Below are positions 1-10,029 of a stretch of 64,000 nt of DNA, piece by piece; position 1 is the first letter of the stretch; each line of letters begins with the position of its first letter. This stretch comes from Edaphobacter bradus (GTDB lineage Bacteria; Acidobacteriota; Terriglobia; Terriglobales; Acidobacteriaceae). The stretch spans positions 372,001 to 436,000 of the forward strand of contig NZ_JAGSYF010000002.1 in NCBI RefSeq assembly GCF_025685645.1, in the 5' to 3' direction. The notes beneath the pieces were generated by a model, which was not told the DNA's origin, searched no databases, and saw only the letters and a program-made list of their open reading frames with translations. The position numbers and the translations under genes were made by a program.

Positions 1-1
1 C

Positions 2-2944
2 TATCCCGGTGGCGGATTCTCAACCACCAGCGCCAACGGATTGCGCGCTGAGGACAACGCCTACATCGTGGATGGCCTCTTCAACAGCGAGCCCTTCTCC
101 GGGCAGAGCATCATCAACGGAGCAGGCATCGCCGGCGACTCCGCCACGATTCTGCCGGTTGACGCTATTCAGGAGTTCACGCTAATTGAGAATCCTTCAG
201 CGGAGTATGGCTGGAAGCCCGGCGCCATGGTGAACGTGGCGCTCAAGTCCGGAACCAACGCCCTGCATGGCACGGCCTATGCCTTTGGCCGCGACACCCC
301 GCTCGATGCGCGCAACTACTTCAACACCGTGTCCTCCGGTGAAAAGAACCCCCGCAACCTGGAGCAGTTTGGCGGGACAGTGGGTGGGCCCATCCTGAGA
401 GATAGGCTGTTCTTCTTTGGAGGATACGAAGGCCAGAAGTACTCTGTGTCCAGCATCAGCCAGCTATCGACACCGGCGACGGTGTCGCTGGGTGGTGACC
501 CGCTGAATAGTGTTCCAGATGCTATTGCCGGAGTTCAGAAAGCGGGTTTTACGCCCAGCCCGGCCAGTGTGAAGATTGCCGGCTGTAAACTCGGGCCGCC
601 AATCACCTGCGACGGAAGCGGCTTCCCTGCGAATGACGGCAAGAACTCTGCCGGCCCCACGAGTATTAACTACGGGCTCCCCAACGACGTAAGTAGCAAC
701 AATGCGGTAGCCAAGATCGACTTCCAAGTCAATCAGCGACACTTGGTGAACGGTCTATATTTCTTCGGCAACAATAACGGCACTGTTTCCGATGCAAACC
801 AGTTGCAGCAGGCTTGGCTAACGCAGATTCATACCCGCGCCCAGGTTGTGGGACTTAGCTGGACCTGGATTCTAAGTCCGCAGATGTTGAATGAAGCCCG
901 GTTCGGGTTCAACAGACTTTACCAACCCACCTTCCCGAATGACCACGATACTCCGGCGTCAGCCTATGGGTTGAACACTGGCGTGACCAATCCCCTCTAT
1001 GGTGGATTGCCCCGGATCAACATCTCCGACTTTTACATCTTTCCACAGGAACTGGGAGGGTTTAACTGGCCGAAGGTGCAAGGGCCGGATGACCGCTTCC
1101 AATTTATCGACCATGTCTCGTACACCGTGGGCAAACACGCTGTGAAGTTCGGCGGAGAGCTACACCGCGACAGCTTCACAGGTGGTGGCTATGGCGGTGT
1201 GCGCGGCCGTATCAAGTTTGGCTTCGGAACGGATGCGTTCCCTGGGGCTACTTCGCTCGAGGACTTCTTTGCGGGAGTCCCGGCATCAGGCAGTCTGCTT
1301 ACTGGCGACCCAACAAGGAACATTCACAACTGGGGGGTTGCGGGCTTCGTGCAAGACGATTGGCGGGTCACCAAGAACCTCACCCTCAACCTGGGCCTGC
1401 GCTATGAGTTGAACACCGTAGTGAAGGAGGAACACAATCTGCTGGGAAACTTCGATCCGCAGCGCGGGCTGGTGCAGGTCGGAAAGGGCCTCGACGCGCC
1501 TTATAACGGCGATCACACCAGCTTCGCTCCGCGCCTGGGCTTTGCGTGGGACATCACCGGCAACGGAAGGACCGTGGTGCGCGGCGGCGGCGGCCTCATC
1601 TATGAGACGCTGAACTGGGAGTCCTTTCTGGCTCTGAACAACTCTTTCGGCATCAGCACAATCCCGACTGGAGCGCTGGGGGTTGGTCCAGGAGGATCGG
1701 CTGGGACCGGATCGATTGCCGTCGGCACAGTCAACTTTCCCGGGTCGAGCCTGAACTGGAACGCTGGCTACAACTCCGGCCCGTCTACGGTCTTCCCCAC
1801 CGGCACCATCAACTGCGGCGCCAATCCCTGCAGCATACTGGGCATGGAGCAGAACCTCCGCACGCCTGAGGTCTTCAGCTGGAATCTGACCGTTCAGCAT
1901 GCCTTCACACCGAACCTGACTCTTGAAACGGCATATGTTGGATCGCACGGCACGAAGCTGGTCGGCATCCACGACATCAACCAGAATGTGCCGGCGCTGG
2001 ATACGGCGGGAGATGAGCAGTCGGGCCGGCCCTTCAATGCCAAGTTCCCCTTCCTGAGCTTCATCTACCAGATGGGCAACATCTACAAGTCCAATTACAA
2101 CGGCCTGCAGATGACTTTTACCGGGCGAGATTATCACCACTTGACCTTTGTTGCCGGATATACCTTTTCGCATTCGCTGGACGACGTAGGCGCAAACTGG
2201 GACTTCGGTGCGGGAAGCGGTCTGCCGCAAGACGGCAATCATCCGGAGCGGGAATACTCGCATAGCGACTTCGATATTCGCCACCGCTTCACGCTATCCG
2301 CCTCGTACGCGATTCCTGGAAGAAAGTCCTTCGCACAGCTACTTGAGGGTTGGCAGGTAAACTCGATCGTCAGCCTCTACGGTGCGCAGCCTTGGGGACC
2401 GATCGATGCAGGCAATGACCTGAGCCATACAGGAGAGGGTGTCGATCGCTGGGACTTCTTCGGGAACCCGAAAGACTTCAAGTCGGGTGCCAATCCAATT
2501 CCATATCTGGCAGGCAGCGATGCAGTGAACGATCCGGTCTGCGCTGCGCATGCGAGATCGCTGGAGTCGCTCGCGTCGGCAGGATGCTACAAGTTGCGCG
2601 GATCGGTGATGACTCCACCTGCGCCCGGCACCTTCGGCCTGATGGGCCGCAATACCTTCCGCGACTCCGGCTTCAAGAACTGGGACTTCTCGCTGGATAA
2701 GAACTGGAAGTTCCGCGAGCGCTTCGGTGCACAGTTCCGCGGAGAATTGTTCAACATCCTCAACCATCCAAACTTCGCCAACCCATTCGGTGGACAGAAC
2801 GGCTGGGGACACAACGACCCCTCAGTCCCCGGAAACGGTGGCTTCGGATGTGGATGCGCCACACCCGACGTCGCTGCTTCAAACCCGATTATCGGCTCAG
2901 GCGGCAGCCGCGCAGTGCAATTGGGCCTCAAGCTCTCGTTCTAG
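2..2944 (+). CDS. Oar-like TonB-dependent outer-membrane receptor, 3' part
   Basis: This is the C-terminal 980 residues of a very large outer-membrane receptor. The frame is already open at the window edge, so the signal peptide and any N-terminal carboxypeptidase-regulatory-like domain lie outside. The visible part begins in the plug domain (AEDNAYIVDGLFN, then VDAIQEFTLIENPSAEYGW and GAMVNVALKSGTN), typical of acidobacterial Oar-type receptors. It continues into the beta-barrel, with repeated patterns such as WGVAGFVQDDWRVTKNLTLN and LGLRYE, and ends in LGLKLSF, a terminal aromatic typical of outer-membrane barrels. Family members are thought to take up oligomers such as sugars or peptides; the substrate here cannot be read. 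A secreted hydrolase follows 63 bp downstream and may work with it. Confidence 0.9.
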   Translation, partial: YPGGGFSTTSANGLRAEDNAYIVDGLFNSEPFSGQSIINGAGIAGDSATILPVDAIQEFTLIENPSAEYGWKPGAMVNVALKSGTNALHGTAYAFGRDTPLDARNYFNTVSSGEKNPRNLEQFGGTVGGPILRDRLFFFGGYEGQKYSVSSISQLSTPATVSLGGDPLNSVPDAIAGVQKAGFTPSPASVKIAGCKLGPPITCDGSGFPANDGKNSAGPTSINYGLPNDVSSNNAVAKIDFQVNQRHLVNGLYFFGNNNGTVSDANQLQQAWLTQIHTRAQVVGLSWTWILSPQMLNEARFGFNRLYQPTFPNDHDTPASAYGLNTGVTNPLYGGLPRINISDFYIFPQELGGFNWPKVQGPDDRFQFIDHVSYTVGKHAVKFGGELHRDSFTGGGYGGVRGRIKFGFGTDAFPGATSLEDFFAGVPASGSLLTGDPTRNIHNWGVAGFVQDDWRVTKNLTLNLGLRYELNTVVKEEHNLLGNFDPQRGLVQVGKGLDAPYNGDHTSFAPRLGFAWDITGNGRTVVRGGGGLIYETLNWESFLALNNSFGISTIPTGALGVGPGGSAGTGSIAVGTVNFPGSSLNWNAGYNSGPSTVFPTGTINCGANPCSILGMEQNLRTPEVFSWNLTVQHAFTPNLTLETAYVGSHGTKLVGIHDINQNVPALDTAGDEQSGRPFNAKFPFLSFIYQMGNIYKSNYNGLQMTFTGRDYHHLTFVAGYTFSHSLDDVGANWDFGAGSGLPQDGNHPEREYSHSDFDIRHRFTLSASYAIPGRKSFAQLLEGWQVNSIVSLYGAQPWGPIDAGNDLSHTGEGVDRWDFFGNPKDFKSGANPIPYLAGSDAVNDPVCAAHARSLESLASAGCYKLRGSVMTPPAPGTFGLMGRNTFRDSGFKNWDFSLDKNWKFRERFGAQFRGELFNILNHPNFANPFGGQNGWGHNDPSVPGNGGFGCGCATPDVAASNPIIGSGGSRAVQLGLKLSF

Positions 2945-3007
2945 ATCGGCGAGGAACAAGAGTTGAAGTCCAACCTAAGAAGAAATGCGTATCAGGGAGA
3001 GGTCAGG

Positions 3008-4243
3008 ATGAGCAAGAGGACTTCGAAAAGCTTGTCGTATCTGCTCGTGACATCCATGGTTATGGTCCCAATGTGCTCATTTGCTCAGGAGCACAAGGAA
3101 AGAACCCTGGACGAGATCAAAGTGGAGGCCGTGCATCGCGCTGAGGTTGGGGGTTATCCGCTCATCGGCCTGGATCCCGCCGACGTGCGCGAGGCCTTCA
3201 AGTCCATTCACACTTCTGACAAGGACGAGTGGGCGAACGGCTTTATCGGAGTTGCAGATCGCTACATGGCAGAAGGCAAGGCCAAAGAAAGGACTGACCC
3301 CAAGAAGGCTGACGCGGACTACATTCGCGCGTGGCATCTCTACTCCTTCGGGCGTTGGCCAGTGGAGTCGTCGCCAATGAAAAAAGTCGCCTATGCCAAG
3401 GCTATCGATGCTTTTCTGACGCATGCGCGCTCGATGGACCCACCCCTTGAGGTGGTCCACATTCCGTTCGAAGGCAAAGAGATCGTCGGCTATCTACGCC
3501 TTCCCAAAGGGGCCACCGGGCCGGTGCCGATGGTGATAGCGGTAAATGGACTCGATAGCCGCAAGGAGGATTTGACAGAGAGCTTTTCCGCGATCCTGCC
3601 ATATGGCATCGGCTACATTGCGGTGGACGGGCCGGGAACCGGGCAGTCGCCGATTAAAGCCAGTCCGACCGCCGATCGCATGTTGTCGAGTGTGATCGAT
3701 TACCTCGGCACCCGACCAGAGGTAGACAAGACACGCATTGCGATGCACGGCGTGAGCTGGGGAGCTTACTGGGGGACGAAGATGGCCGTCCTCGAGAAGG
3801 CGCGGCTGAAGGGCGTGAGTGTCCAGTCGCCGCCGACCGACCTCTTCTTCCAAAAAGATTTCGTGTTGAACTCGCTGCTTGGGAATCGCGAGTATCTCTT
3901 TGACCAAATCCCAGCCATCATGGGCATCTTTGACAACGCGACAACGCTGGACCAAGTGGTAGATGAGTTCTCGAAGATGTCGCTGGTGAATCAGCATCTT
4001 CTGGGCAAGCCAACCACGTCCATGCTTATTCTCGCCGGTACGCACGACACCCAGGTGCCGATCTCCGACGTCTACAAGCTGATGGACAGCGGCGATGTTC
4101 CGAAGGATGCCTGGATCAATCCGCAGGGCGGTCACCTGGGCCGACAGGTGGGAGTGTGGCCCGATCCTCGCATCTTCAAGCAGGTCATTCTTCCCTGGCT
4201 AGCTCGAGATCTCGATGTCAAACCCCTGGATGACAAGCGCTGA
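3008..4243 (+). CDS. Secreted alpha/beta hydrolase (FrsA/DUF1100-like esterase or peptidase)
   Basis: A 411-residue protein. I start it at 3008 because a purine-rich ribosome binding site precedes this ATG and it places a signal peptide at the N terminus (SKRTSKSLSYLLVTSMVM, then cleavage near SFAQ). An alternative start at 2963 would put 15 polar residues before the signal. The C-terminal half has an alpha/beta-hydrolase fold: a likely oxyanion region (IAVNGLDSRKEDL), a nucleophile elbow HGVSWG with Ser250, an acid in AGTHDTQVP (Asp347) and a His in QGGHLG (His376). Its length and N-terminal helical cap resemble the FrsA/DUF1100 group. It probably hydrolyses an ester or amide outside the cytoplasm; the substrate is unknown. 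It may be co-transcribed with the receptor upstream. Confidence 0.8.
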   Translation: MSKRTSKSLSYLLVTSMVMVPMCSFAQEHKERTLDEIKVEAVHRAEVGGYPLIGLDPADVREAFKSIHTSDKDEWANGFIGVADRYMAEGKAKERTDPKKADADYIRAWHLYSFGRWPVESSPMKKVAYAKAIDAFLTHARSMDPPLEVVHIPFEGKEIVGYLRLPKGATGPVPMVIAVNGLDSRKEDLTESFSAILPYGIGYIAVDGPGTGQSPIKASPTADRMLSSVIDYLGTRPEVDKTRIAMHGVSWGAYWGTKMAVLEKARLKGVSVQSPPTDLFFQKDFVLNSLLGNREYLFDQIPAIMGIFDNATTLDQVVDEFSKMSLVNQHLLGKPTTSMLILAGTHDTQVPISDVYKLMDSGDVPKDAWINPQGGHLGRQVGVWPDPRIFKQVILPWLARDLDVKPLDDKR

Positions 4244-4452
4244 CCAAACTTGTGCCGCGAGATCCATTGCTCTCTACGCGCGATCGGGTTTTACGAGCGG
4301 AATTTGCAGCCTTTTCGAGCCGTGAATCTCGATGCGTTCTGAGTAGGCGGGCCAGATGTTCCGATAATGCCGACGCGCAACTGAAACCTCCGGAGGGCAG
4401 AAAGCTAATCCATGACGCCGATCTTCTGTTTGCCCAGCCACCAGATTGCGGG

Positions 4453-5424
4453 TTAGTCATGCGACGCTTGCGGCGGAGGAGCAGTTGAGGACGGAGTCGG
4501 CTTGCCCGTGACGGTGTTCGCCTCCATCAACTCGACGCGCGTCCCGTCGGGATCGTAGATGTTGACCTGGCGTTTCTGGTTGACACCGGTGTTAACGGTG
4601 AGTTCTTTGCCATAGGTCTTGAACGCTGGGCGGGCCTCAAGTATCGCGACCGACTTGGCGACGTCGGGCACCAGGAGTGAGATGTGGTTCTTGGTGCCGA
4701 ACGTGTCGGGCAGCTTGCGGTAGAGCATGAACTCCACGTAGTCGGTGCCGTCGGGAACGCGCATGTTGATCCAGCTCAGTTCCTTGGGATTCGCTCCTCC
4801 GCGCCAGGTCTCCTGGAAGCCGAGAATCTTGCCATAGAAGTCCATGGACTTCTCGCTGTTTCCGACGAGGAAACCCAGGTGATAGATCTGGGTCGAGATG
4901 CGGGTTGCAGGCTCGAACTTGCCTGCCGCTCTGGCTTCCATGCCGTCGGGAAGACTCTGTACGAACTCAACCAGCATTCCGTCCGGGTCCTTGATCTCGA
5001 AGGCATAGTCGCCGGTGCGGGTCTTGCCGCCATTGCCGGGCTGAACATCGAAGCCCTTGGAACGAAGATAAGTCCGCATCGCTTCGATGTCGTCGACGGT
5101 GAAGCAGAGATGACTCATCATGTTGGGAGGATGAGTCGGCGGTTCATTGAAGAGCTCGATGTGTTGATGGTCGTTGATCTTGATGAAGGCTATGCCAGTA
5201 TCGTTGTTGTCCTTCTTGGTAAGCGTGTACGACTCATCGAAGCCAAGGAACTCGTGCCAGAACGCGATAGCCCTGGGAAGGTCCGACACAAAGTAACCAA
5301 CATGAGAGATGCCGGTGATCTTAGGGCGTGCGGGACCTGCGTCCTGTGCGAAGAGTGGAGAGGAGATCAGCAGCACGATCGCTAAACCAGTCAGGAGCGA
5401 GGTGCGGTAACGGTTGGTGAGCAT
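4453..5424 (-). CDS. Exported VOC-superfamily protein with two glyoxalase-like domains
   Basis: A 323-residue protein with an N-terminal signal peptide (LLTGLAIVLLISSPLFAQ) and two vicinal-oxygen-chelate modules, about residues 36-162 (ITGISHVGYFVSDLPRAI to DPDGMLVEFVQ) and 180-305 (ISTQIYHLGFLVGNSEKSM to DPDGTRVELMEA). Each has the usual N-terminal His and C-terminal Glu that could bind a metal (HVGYFV...EFVQ; HLGFLV...ELME). The family includes glyoxalases, extradiol dioxygenases and resistance proteins. Export of a two-module VOC protein is common in Acidobacteria, but the reaction is not known. The C-terminal tail is Pro/Thr/Ser-rich. It converges on the alpha/beta hydrolase gene with a 209-bp gap in which I see no other gene. 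Confidence 0.8.
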   Translation of the reverse strand: MLTNRYRTSLLTGLAIVLLISSPLFAQDAGPARPKITGISHVGYFVSDLPRAIAFWHEFLGFDESYTLTKKDNNDTGIAFIKINDHQHIELFNEPPTHPPNMMSHLCFTVDDIEAMRTYLRSKGFDVQPGNGGKTRTGDYAFEIKDPDGMLVEFVQSLPDGMEARAAGKFEPATRISTQIYHLGFLVGNSEKSMDFYGKILGFQETWRGGANPKELSWINMRVPDGTDYVEFMLYRKLPDTFGTKNHISLLVPDVAKSVAILEARPAFKTYGKELTVNTGVNQKRQVNIYDPDGTRVELMEANTVTGKPTPSSTAPPPQASHD

Positions 5425-5599
5425 TAAGACATTGCCTTTCGTTAGAGAATGCGTGAAATGGAATAATCAGTCGCATCTAGTCTATTGTGGCGACCGCAAG
5501 TCGTGGTGCCAGCAAATGGATCACAGCTATGGCAACGAGATAAGCAGATCCCACCAGAAGAAAAACAGTCGCGTAGTTTCCATCGAGCTCCTCCCGAAA

Positions 5600-5640
5600 A
5601 GGCGTACAGCCGGCCGCGAGTCCAGGGCGGCCGGCTGACG
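5600..5640 (-). terminator. Perfect 11-bp GC-rich hairpin after the 5649-6101 gene
   Basis: An 11-bp perfect inverted repeat (CAGCCGGCCGC at 5607-5617 and GCGGCCGGCTG at 5627-5637) with a 9-base loop sits 9-12 bp beyond the stop codon of the minus-strand gene. On the minus strand the stem is followed after six bases by TTTT. It is probably a transcription terminator, possibly a weak one because the T run is short. Confidence 0.65.
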
Positions 5641-5648
5641 GCTCACTG

Positions 5649-6101
5649 CTAAGGAGCAGTGTTGAGGGCCATGGTGACTGTGCCCTGCGAAGTTCTGGCG
5701 AGTGCCACTTCGAGTCGCTTTTCGGCGCGCGGCTTCGGGCACTCTATGCTGTTGTTATTGTTCTCTGTCCAGATGTGGCGCAGGAAGTACTTATCGCCGC
5801 GGCGGTCGAAGGCGATAACGCTCTTCTGCGGTGTACGTAGCGAATAATCGTCCTGGAACAGGACCACATCCGATGTCTTCTGAGTGGACTCGCGCAGGAT
5901 CAGTAAATGATTGGATTGGATCGTGATCCTGTAGGTGCCAGCCGGCATCACCTTCGAACCGGCTTGGAAAGCAAACGGAATCTTCGCTTGGAGGACGTTT
6001 TCCTGAGCGAAGGCCGTCTGTGTGGAGGCAACCATGCCGATTGCCAAGGCAGAGGCGAAGAGACCAGAAACGAGAGTGGAAACAAGGCGTGGGCTTTTCA
6101 T
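5649..6101 (-). CDS. Small exported protein of an acidobacterial hypothetical family
   Basis: A 150-residue protein. The start at 6101 is chosen because a good ribosome binding site (AAAGGAGAT) precedes it and it begins a clean signal peptide (MKSPRLVSTLVSGLF...AFAQ). The mature part opens with IPFAFQAGSKVMPAGTY, a pattern I associate with small exported acidobacterial proteins, and looks all-beta. It ends in a basic region (KPRAEKRLEVALARTSQG). No catalytic motif is visible and I do not know its role. It stands alone, followed by a hairpin terminator. Confidence 0.7.
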   Translation of the reverse strand: MKSPRLVSTLVSGLFASALAIGMVASTQTAFAQENVLQAKIPFAFQAGSKVMPAGTYRITIQSNHLLILRESTQKTSDVVLFQDDYSLRTPQKSVIAFDRRGDKYFLRHIWTENNNNSIECPKPRAEKRLEVALARTSQGTVTMALNTAP

Positions 6102-6308
6102 GACTCGATCTCCTTTGGAAGGCAACCCTCACAACTGCCTTCACTCGCTATAGCGGAGAACGAGGAAAAATCGTGCCGCAAAAAATCGTTCCATTTGCGA
6201 TCTCAGACATACGACACCTGCCGGATACTGCTATCTCGCAGTAGCTCGGCATCTATGACGTAGGTTCCGATCGCAAACAACGGACCGAGGGGACCCAAAA
6301 TGCATTGA

Positions 6309-6899
6309 TCACTGCCGCGGCCCAATCCCGATCTGGCAATGTCCATCATCGCCATTACGGCTGCACTTGCCGCTCTGCACCCAGTGTCTTCCCGAGTTAT
6401 CTGTGCCTTCCACTTTGACTCTAACGAGAACGTCGCAGTCCTTGCTTTGGCCACCGCATTCACTGTCGTGGAAACTAAGCTCCGTACTGCTGACTTTTTC
6501 CCACCGCGAACCTGCCCGGACATGCAGATAGACTTTATTCGGGTCAAATGAATTACCGCCGCAATCTGAACTGGAGCAAATTATTATCGCGTCGGCTTTT
6601 TCCGTTCCATCTCGTTTCTTGTTGGAGATCTTCATTACCCAGCCAGAAAGGCTCTGAGAAGATGGGAAATTTTGAACCCCATCGAAGAACAGCTGTCCAT
6701 TCTGCTTCCCCGTGACGGGAATCGTTTCTGTACCAGATGACCATGACTGTGGCGTAGTTGCATTCACACGAATGCTCCCGCCGGTAATCGTAACAGGGGA
6801 ACCCTGGAAAGCTAAGACCTTGCTTGGATAGATAACAAGAACAATCGCCAAAATCGCGACTGTCCACGTAGCTGCCTTTACAAAACTACTCTGCTCCAT
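6309..6899 (-). CDS. Small secreted protein with three cysteine pairs, third gene of the sigma-kinase operon
   Basis: A 196-residue protein with an N-terminal membrane or signal segment (AATWTVAILAIVLVIYPSKVLAF). The mature part has six cysteines in three close pairs (CSSSDC, CGGQSKDC, CSRNGDDGHC), which suggests disulphides and a location outside the cytoplasm. I recognise no known domain. Its first 14 bp overlap the 3' end of the Ser/Thr kinase gene, so the two are probably translated from one message. That context suggests a function linked to the kinase, for instance a sensed, regulated or sensing partner, but this is inference only. Confidence 0.7.
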   Translation of the reverse strand: MEQSSFVKAATWTVAILAIVLVIYPSKVLAFQGSPVTITGGSIRVNATTPQSWSSGTETIPVTGKQNGQLFFDGVQNFPSSQSLSGWVMKISNKKRDGTEKADAIIICSSSDCGGNSFDPNKVYLHVRAGSRWEKVSSTELSFHDSECGGQSKDCDVLVRVKVEGTDNSGRHWVQSGKCSRNGDDGHCQIGIGPRQ

Positions 6900-9800
6900 G
6901 GGACCTCCGATTGGAAAGATCTCCTCGCGGGATCTTTGCCACTAGTGTTCGAATGTCGGGCCGGGAAAGGTAGCTCTGGTACTCCTGAGCGCTCCAAGTC
7001 TGTTGGATTTGCAACAAGATGTCAACAGCTTTCCTGGAGTAGCTATTGAACTGGACCGGATCGTCCAGCTTTTTTGAAGCGGCTGCCGCAATGCAGGAGC
7101 TCTGCAGCTCGGAGTCTAGTTGACCGGTGGAGGCAAAGTGCTGCGCCGCTTTTACCGCCCTGTCGCGGGCCTGCTGGGCCAGCCCAACGTTCAGGCTGAT
7201 CTCCGCTATCTTCATGTCTTGCGTCGCTTCCTCTGCGGCATTCCCAGCCTGATATCGTTTCAGGTTCTCCAAATCTGCAATCGTTTGCATTTTCATTCCG
7301 AGGTGAGCTTCGGCGATCGCTCTGTCGAATGCAGCCTCGTGCCGATGAGACACAGATAGATTGGGATATCTGGTTGTCATGGACTGACTATATGAGAGAG
7401 CTTCTCTATACTTCCCGCGGCTTAGAAGCGACCGCGTGCGGATTCCGGCCATCCTTGCCGCAAGGACGTCGTTCGGAGCGGCCTCCTGAAGTAGTGCGTC
7501 GGAGTCTGAGTAGCGTCCGAGTCTCCAGAGTGTGTTAGCCGTGTGTACCACCTCGTACATCCTTCCAGTAGGGTTGTCGGCGAGCGACTTCGCCTTCTCG
7601 AAGTGCAACAATGCGTCAGGGTATCTTTCCATTTCAAGCAAGACGGTACCAACGAGTTCCTCCCCCTGCATCATCAGCGGCCGTACGCCGGAGCGAGTGG
7701 ACAAAGCAACTAAGGCGTTGCCTGTCTCCAAGGCCTGTTGATACTCACCCTTCTCCCGCTGCGCACGGGCAAGAAGAATAGAGGCACTTGCAGTATTCAC
7801 AAAAAAGCCGTTCTTCTGGTAGTAGTCCCGAGCAGACTGCGCCGGCCCAATCACCTTGTCAGGTAGTTGCTTCTGGTCCATGAGACTCGCAAGTGTGAGG
7901 TTCGCCAACGCCTCAGAACGTAGCTGCTGAGTCTGATGTGCAAGCCGGAGTCCCTCCTGAAGGGCATCCTCAGCCTCATCGAGCTTTCCCTGGTGTATCT
8001 TCGCGCTTGCGAGGCGCACCATGCCGTTTGCGGCCCAGGCGTCGAGTTGGTTCTCGCGAGCGAGGCGAATGGATTCCTCGGCATATTTCGCCGCCTGGTT
8101 GGCGTCAGTCCAGTAGGCCGCGCTGCTGAGTTGCGTCAGGACGCGAATCTCCAGTTGGACGCTGGGAATCTTCTTCGCCTCGGCGAGAGAGCGCTCAAGA
8201 TATTGCTTCGCCTCGCTTAAATTTCCTGCTTCGTTCACCGCATAGCCTCGCGCATAGTCCAGTTCGGCGAGCCCTTCTTCGTTCATCTCCGCAGTAAAGA
8301 GTTTTTCGGCGCGCTGAAAGGCCTGGTTCGCCTCCGGAACATGATGGAGGCGGCTCTGGAGGACAGCCGTATACATGAAGGAGGCAGGGTGGTCCGCATC
8401 GAGCCGTGCAGCGTTGGCATAGTTCTCGAGCGCGTGGGCCGGGTCGCCAGCCCGCTCGTAAGCCATGCCTAGGTCGACATAGCCCGCCGCTTTCTCCGGC
8501 GGCGGCAGGTGGTCCAGGATCCGCCCATAGAGCTCGGCGCCGCGAGAGTAATCGCGAGTGATTGTCGTCTGGATCGCCTCCATGTACATGCGATCGAGCG
8601 GGGCGAGGCGGCTCGCGTCGGGAGCAGCGATCAGCATCTCCTGCTGAGCGTTGCCCTGAAAGTCGAGGTCGGCCCAGGCTTCGGCAAGCCGCGCGTGCGC
8701 CATCACGAAACGTGGCTCCTTGGCGAGCGCCGCCTGCAGGGAGCGCGTCGCCTTGACGTAGTTGCCCTCACGCAGCGCGGCCACACCGGAGTCGTACCAG
8801 CGGCGTGCCTCCACTGAGGGACGGTAGTAATGGTGCGTCTGCCAAAGGTTGAAGCCGCCCCAGGCATCGGCTGCCAACACGAGCACGCAGACAGCGCCAA
8901 AAACCCAGGGGCGGTCCCTGTGGAGATAACGGAGGTTAGCAAGACTGGGCCGCAGCGCGCGCGCGACCTCTTCTGCGGACTGAAAGCGCTTCGCCGGCTC
9001 GTACTCCAGGCAGCGCTCGATCACGCGGTCCCATTGAGGGGAAACCTTCGCGACGATTGTGGACGGAGACGCGGGATGCCGTGCCCGGTGGATCGCCGCC
9101 GCAATTGGCGTAGGTCCCGCGTACGGGTGGACGCCCGTGATCATCTCGTAAAGCACGATCCCCAGCGAATAGATGTCCGTGGCAGGCGAGACGGCGCCGC
9201 CTTCAAACTGCTCGGGCGCCATGTACTCCGGGGTGCCTACGATCCTTCCCGCCGTGGTCCCTCCGTTTGGGGCGATGGACTCCCCGCTCGGACCGGAACC
9301 TTCGGCCTCGAAGTCCTGGGCCAGCCCGAAGTCCATCAGCACCGTGCGCGTGCTCGTGCCATGTGCGCAGAGCATAATGTTGGCGCTCTTCAGGTCGCGG
9401 TGAATGATGCCTTCGGCGTGAATCAGCCGAAGGCCCTCGCACAAGTCGAGCGCCACCGGGAGTGCTTGCTTCCGGGGCATCGCCCCGTCCTTCGCCAGCC
9501 GCGCAGCGAGTGTGACGCCATCGAGATACTCCATCGTCAGGAAGACCGTCGCCTCATAACCATCGCTCGCCGGCAGCAGAAAGAGTTCGTGAATACGGCA
9601 GATCTGGGGACCGGTGATCTTTCTGGCCAGCAGCACCTCATGGCGAAACCGGTCGAATGCTCCGGCCGACAGTGCGATTTCGCGGCGCACGGTCTTCAGC
9701 GCAATTCTTCCTAGTTGTAAGTCCTCTGCTTCATAGACCTCGCCCATACCTCCGCGCCCGATAAGCCGGAGAATGCGGAATCGCCCCAGCACTGTCTCCC

Positions 9801-10029
9801 CTGCCTGAAAGCGTGTGGCGCTTGTCGGAAAGAAGTCGGCGACTGCGGCAAAAGGTCTCGCCATGCTGCCGGTCGATTGCGCCTCTGCATCCAGAAGCTT
9901 CTCGAGGTGCGACCTCAGCTCAGAGTCTCCGCCGCATGCCTCCCTGATAAACGCGGCACGATCCTCTACGCCCTGTTCCAGCGCGGCGTAGAACAGCGGC
10001 TTCAGGCGTTGCCACAGTTCGGAGGTCAT
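6886..10029 (-). CDS. Transmembrane Ser/Thr protein kinase with extracytoplasmic TPR repeats (PknB-like)
   Basis: A 1047-residue protein. The start at 10029 is preferred because its ATG overlaps the sigma-factor stop (ATGA), implying translational coupling; an ATG 30 bp upstream is possible. Residues 1-70 are a short helical lead. The kinase domain runs from about 80 to 360, with a glycine loop (IGRGGMGEVYEAED), ATP-binding lysine (IALKTVRRE), catalytic loop HRDLKSANI, DFG and GTPEYMAPEQ. A single membrane segment follows (WVFGAVCVLVLAADAWGGF). The rest, about residues 415-1020, is tetratricopeptide-like repeats, probably periplasmic. All catalytic motifs look intact. It lies between an ECF sigma factor and a small secreted protein; sigma factors activated by a partner kinase are known (Vibrio EcfP/PknT), so phosphorylation of the sigma factor is a reasonable hypothesis. 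Confidence 0.92.
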   Translation of the reverse strand: MTSELWQRLKPLFYAALEQGVEDRAAFIREACGGDSELRSHLEKLLDAEAQSTGSMARPFAAVADFFPTSATRFQAGETVLGRFRILRLIGRGGMGEVYEAEDLQLGRIALKTVRREIALSAGAFDRFRHEVLLARKITGPQICRIHELFLLPASDGYEATVFLTMEYLDGVTLAARLAKDGAMPRKQALPVALDLCEGLRLIHAEGIIHRDLKSANIMLCAHGTSTRTVLMDFGLAQDFEAEGSGPSGESIAPNGGTTAGRIVGTPEYMAPEQFEGGAVSPATDIYSLGIVLYEMITGVHPYAGPTPIAAAIHRARHPASPSTIVAKVSPQWDRVIERCLEYEPAKRFQSAEEVARALRPSLANLRYLHRDRPWVFGAVCVLVLAADAWGGFNLWQTHHYYRPSVEARRWYDSGVAALREGNYVKATRSLQAALAKEPRFVMAHARLAEAWADLDFQGNAQQEMLIAAPDASRLAPLDRMYMEAIQTTITRDYSRGAELYGRILDHLPPPEKAAGYVDLGMAYERAGDPAHALENYANAARLDADHPASFMYTAVLQSRLHHVPEANQAFQRAEKLFTAEMNEEGLAELDYARGYAVNEAGNLSEAKQYLERSLAEAKKIPSVQLEIRVLTQLSSAAYWTDANQAAKYAEESIRLARENQLDAWAANGMVRLASAKIHQGKLDEAEDALQEGLRLAHQTQQLRSEALANLTLASLMDQKQLPDKVIGPAQSARDYYQKNGFFVNTASASILLARAQREKGEYQQALETGNALVALSTRSGVRPLMMQGEELVGTVLLEMERYPDALLHFEKAKSLADNPTGRMYEVVHTANTLWRLGRYSDSDALLQEAAPNDVLAARMAGIRTRSLLSRGKYREALSYSQSMTTRYPNLSVSHRHEAAFDRAIAEAHLGMKMQTIADLENLKRYQAGNAAEEATQDMKIAEISLNVGLAQQARDRAVKAAQHFASTGQLDSELQSSCIAAAASKKLDDPVQFNSYSRKAVDILLQIQQTWSAQEYQSYLSRPDIRTLVAKIPRGDLSNRRSHGAE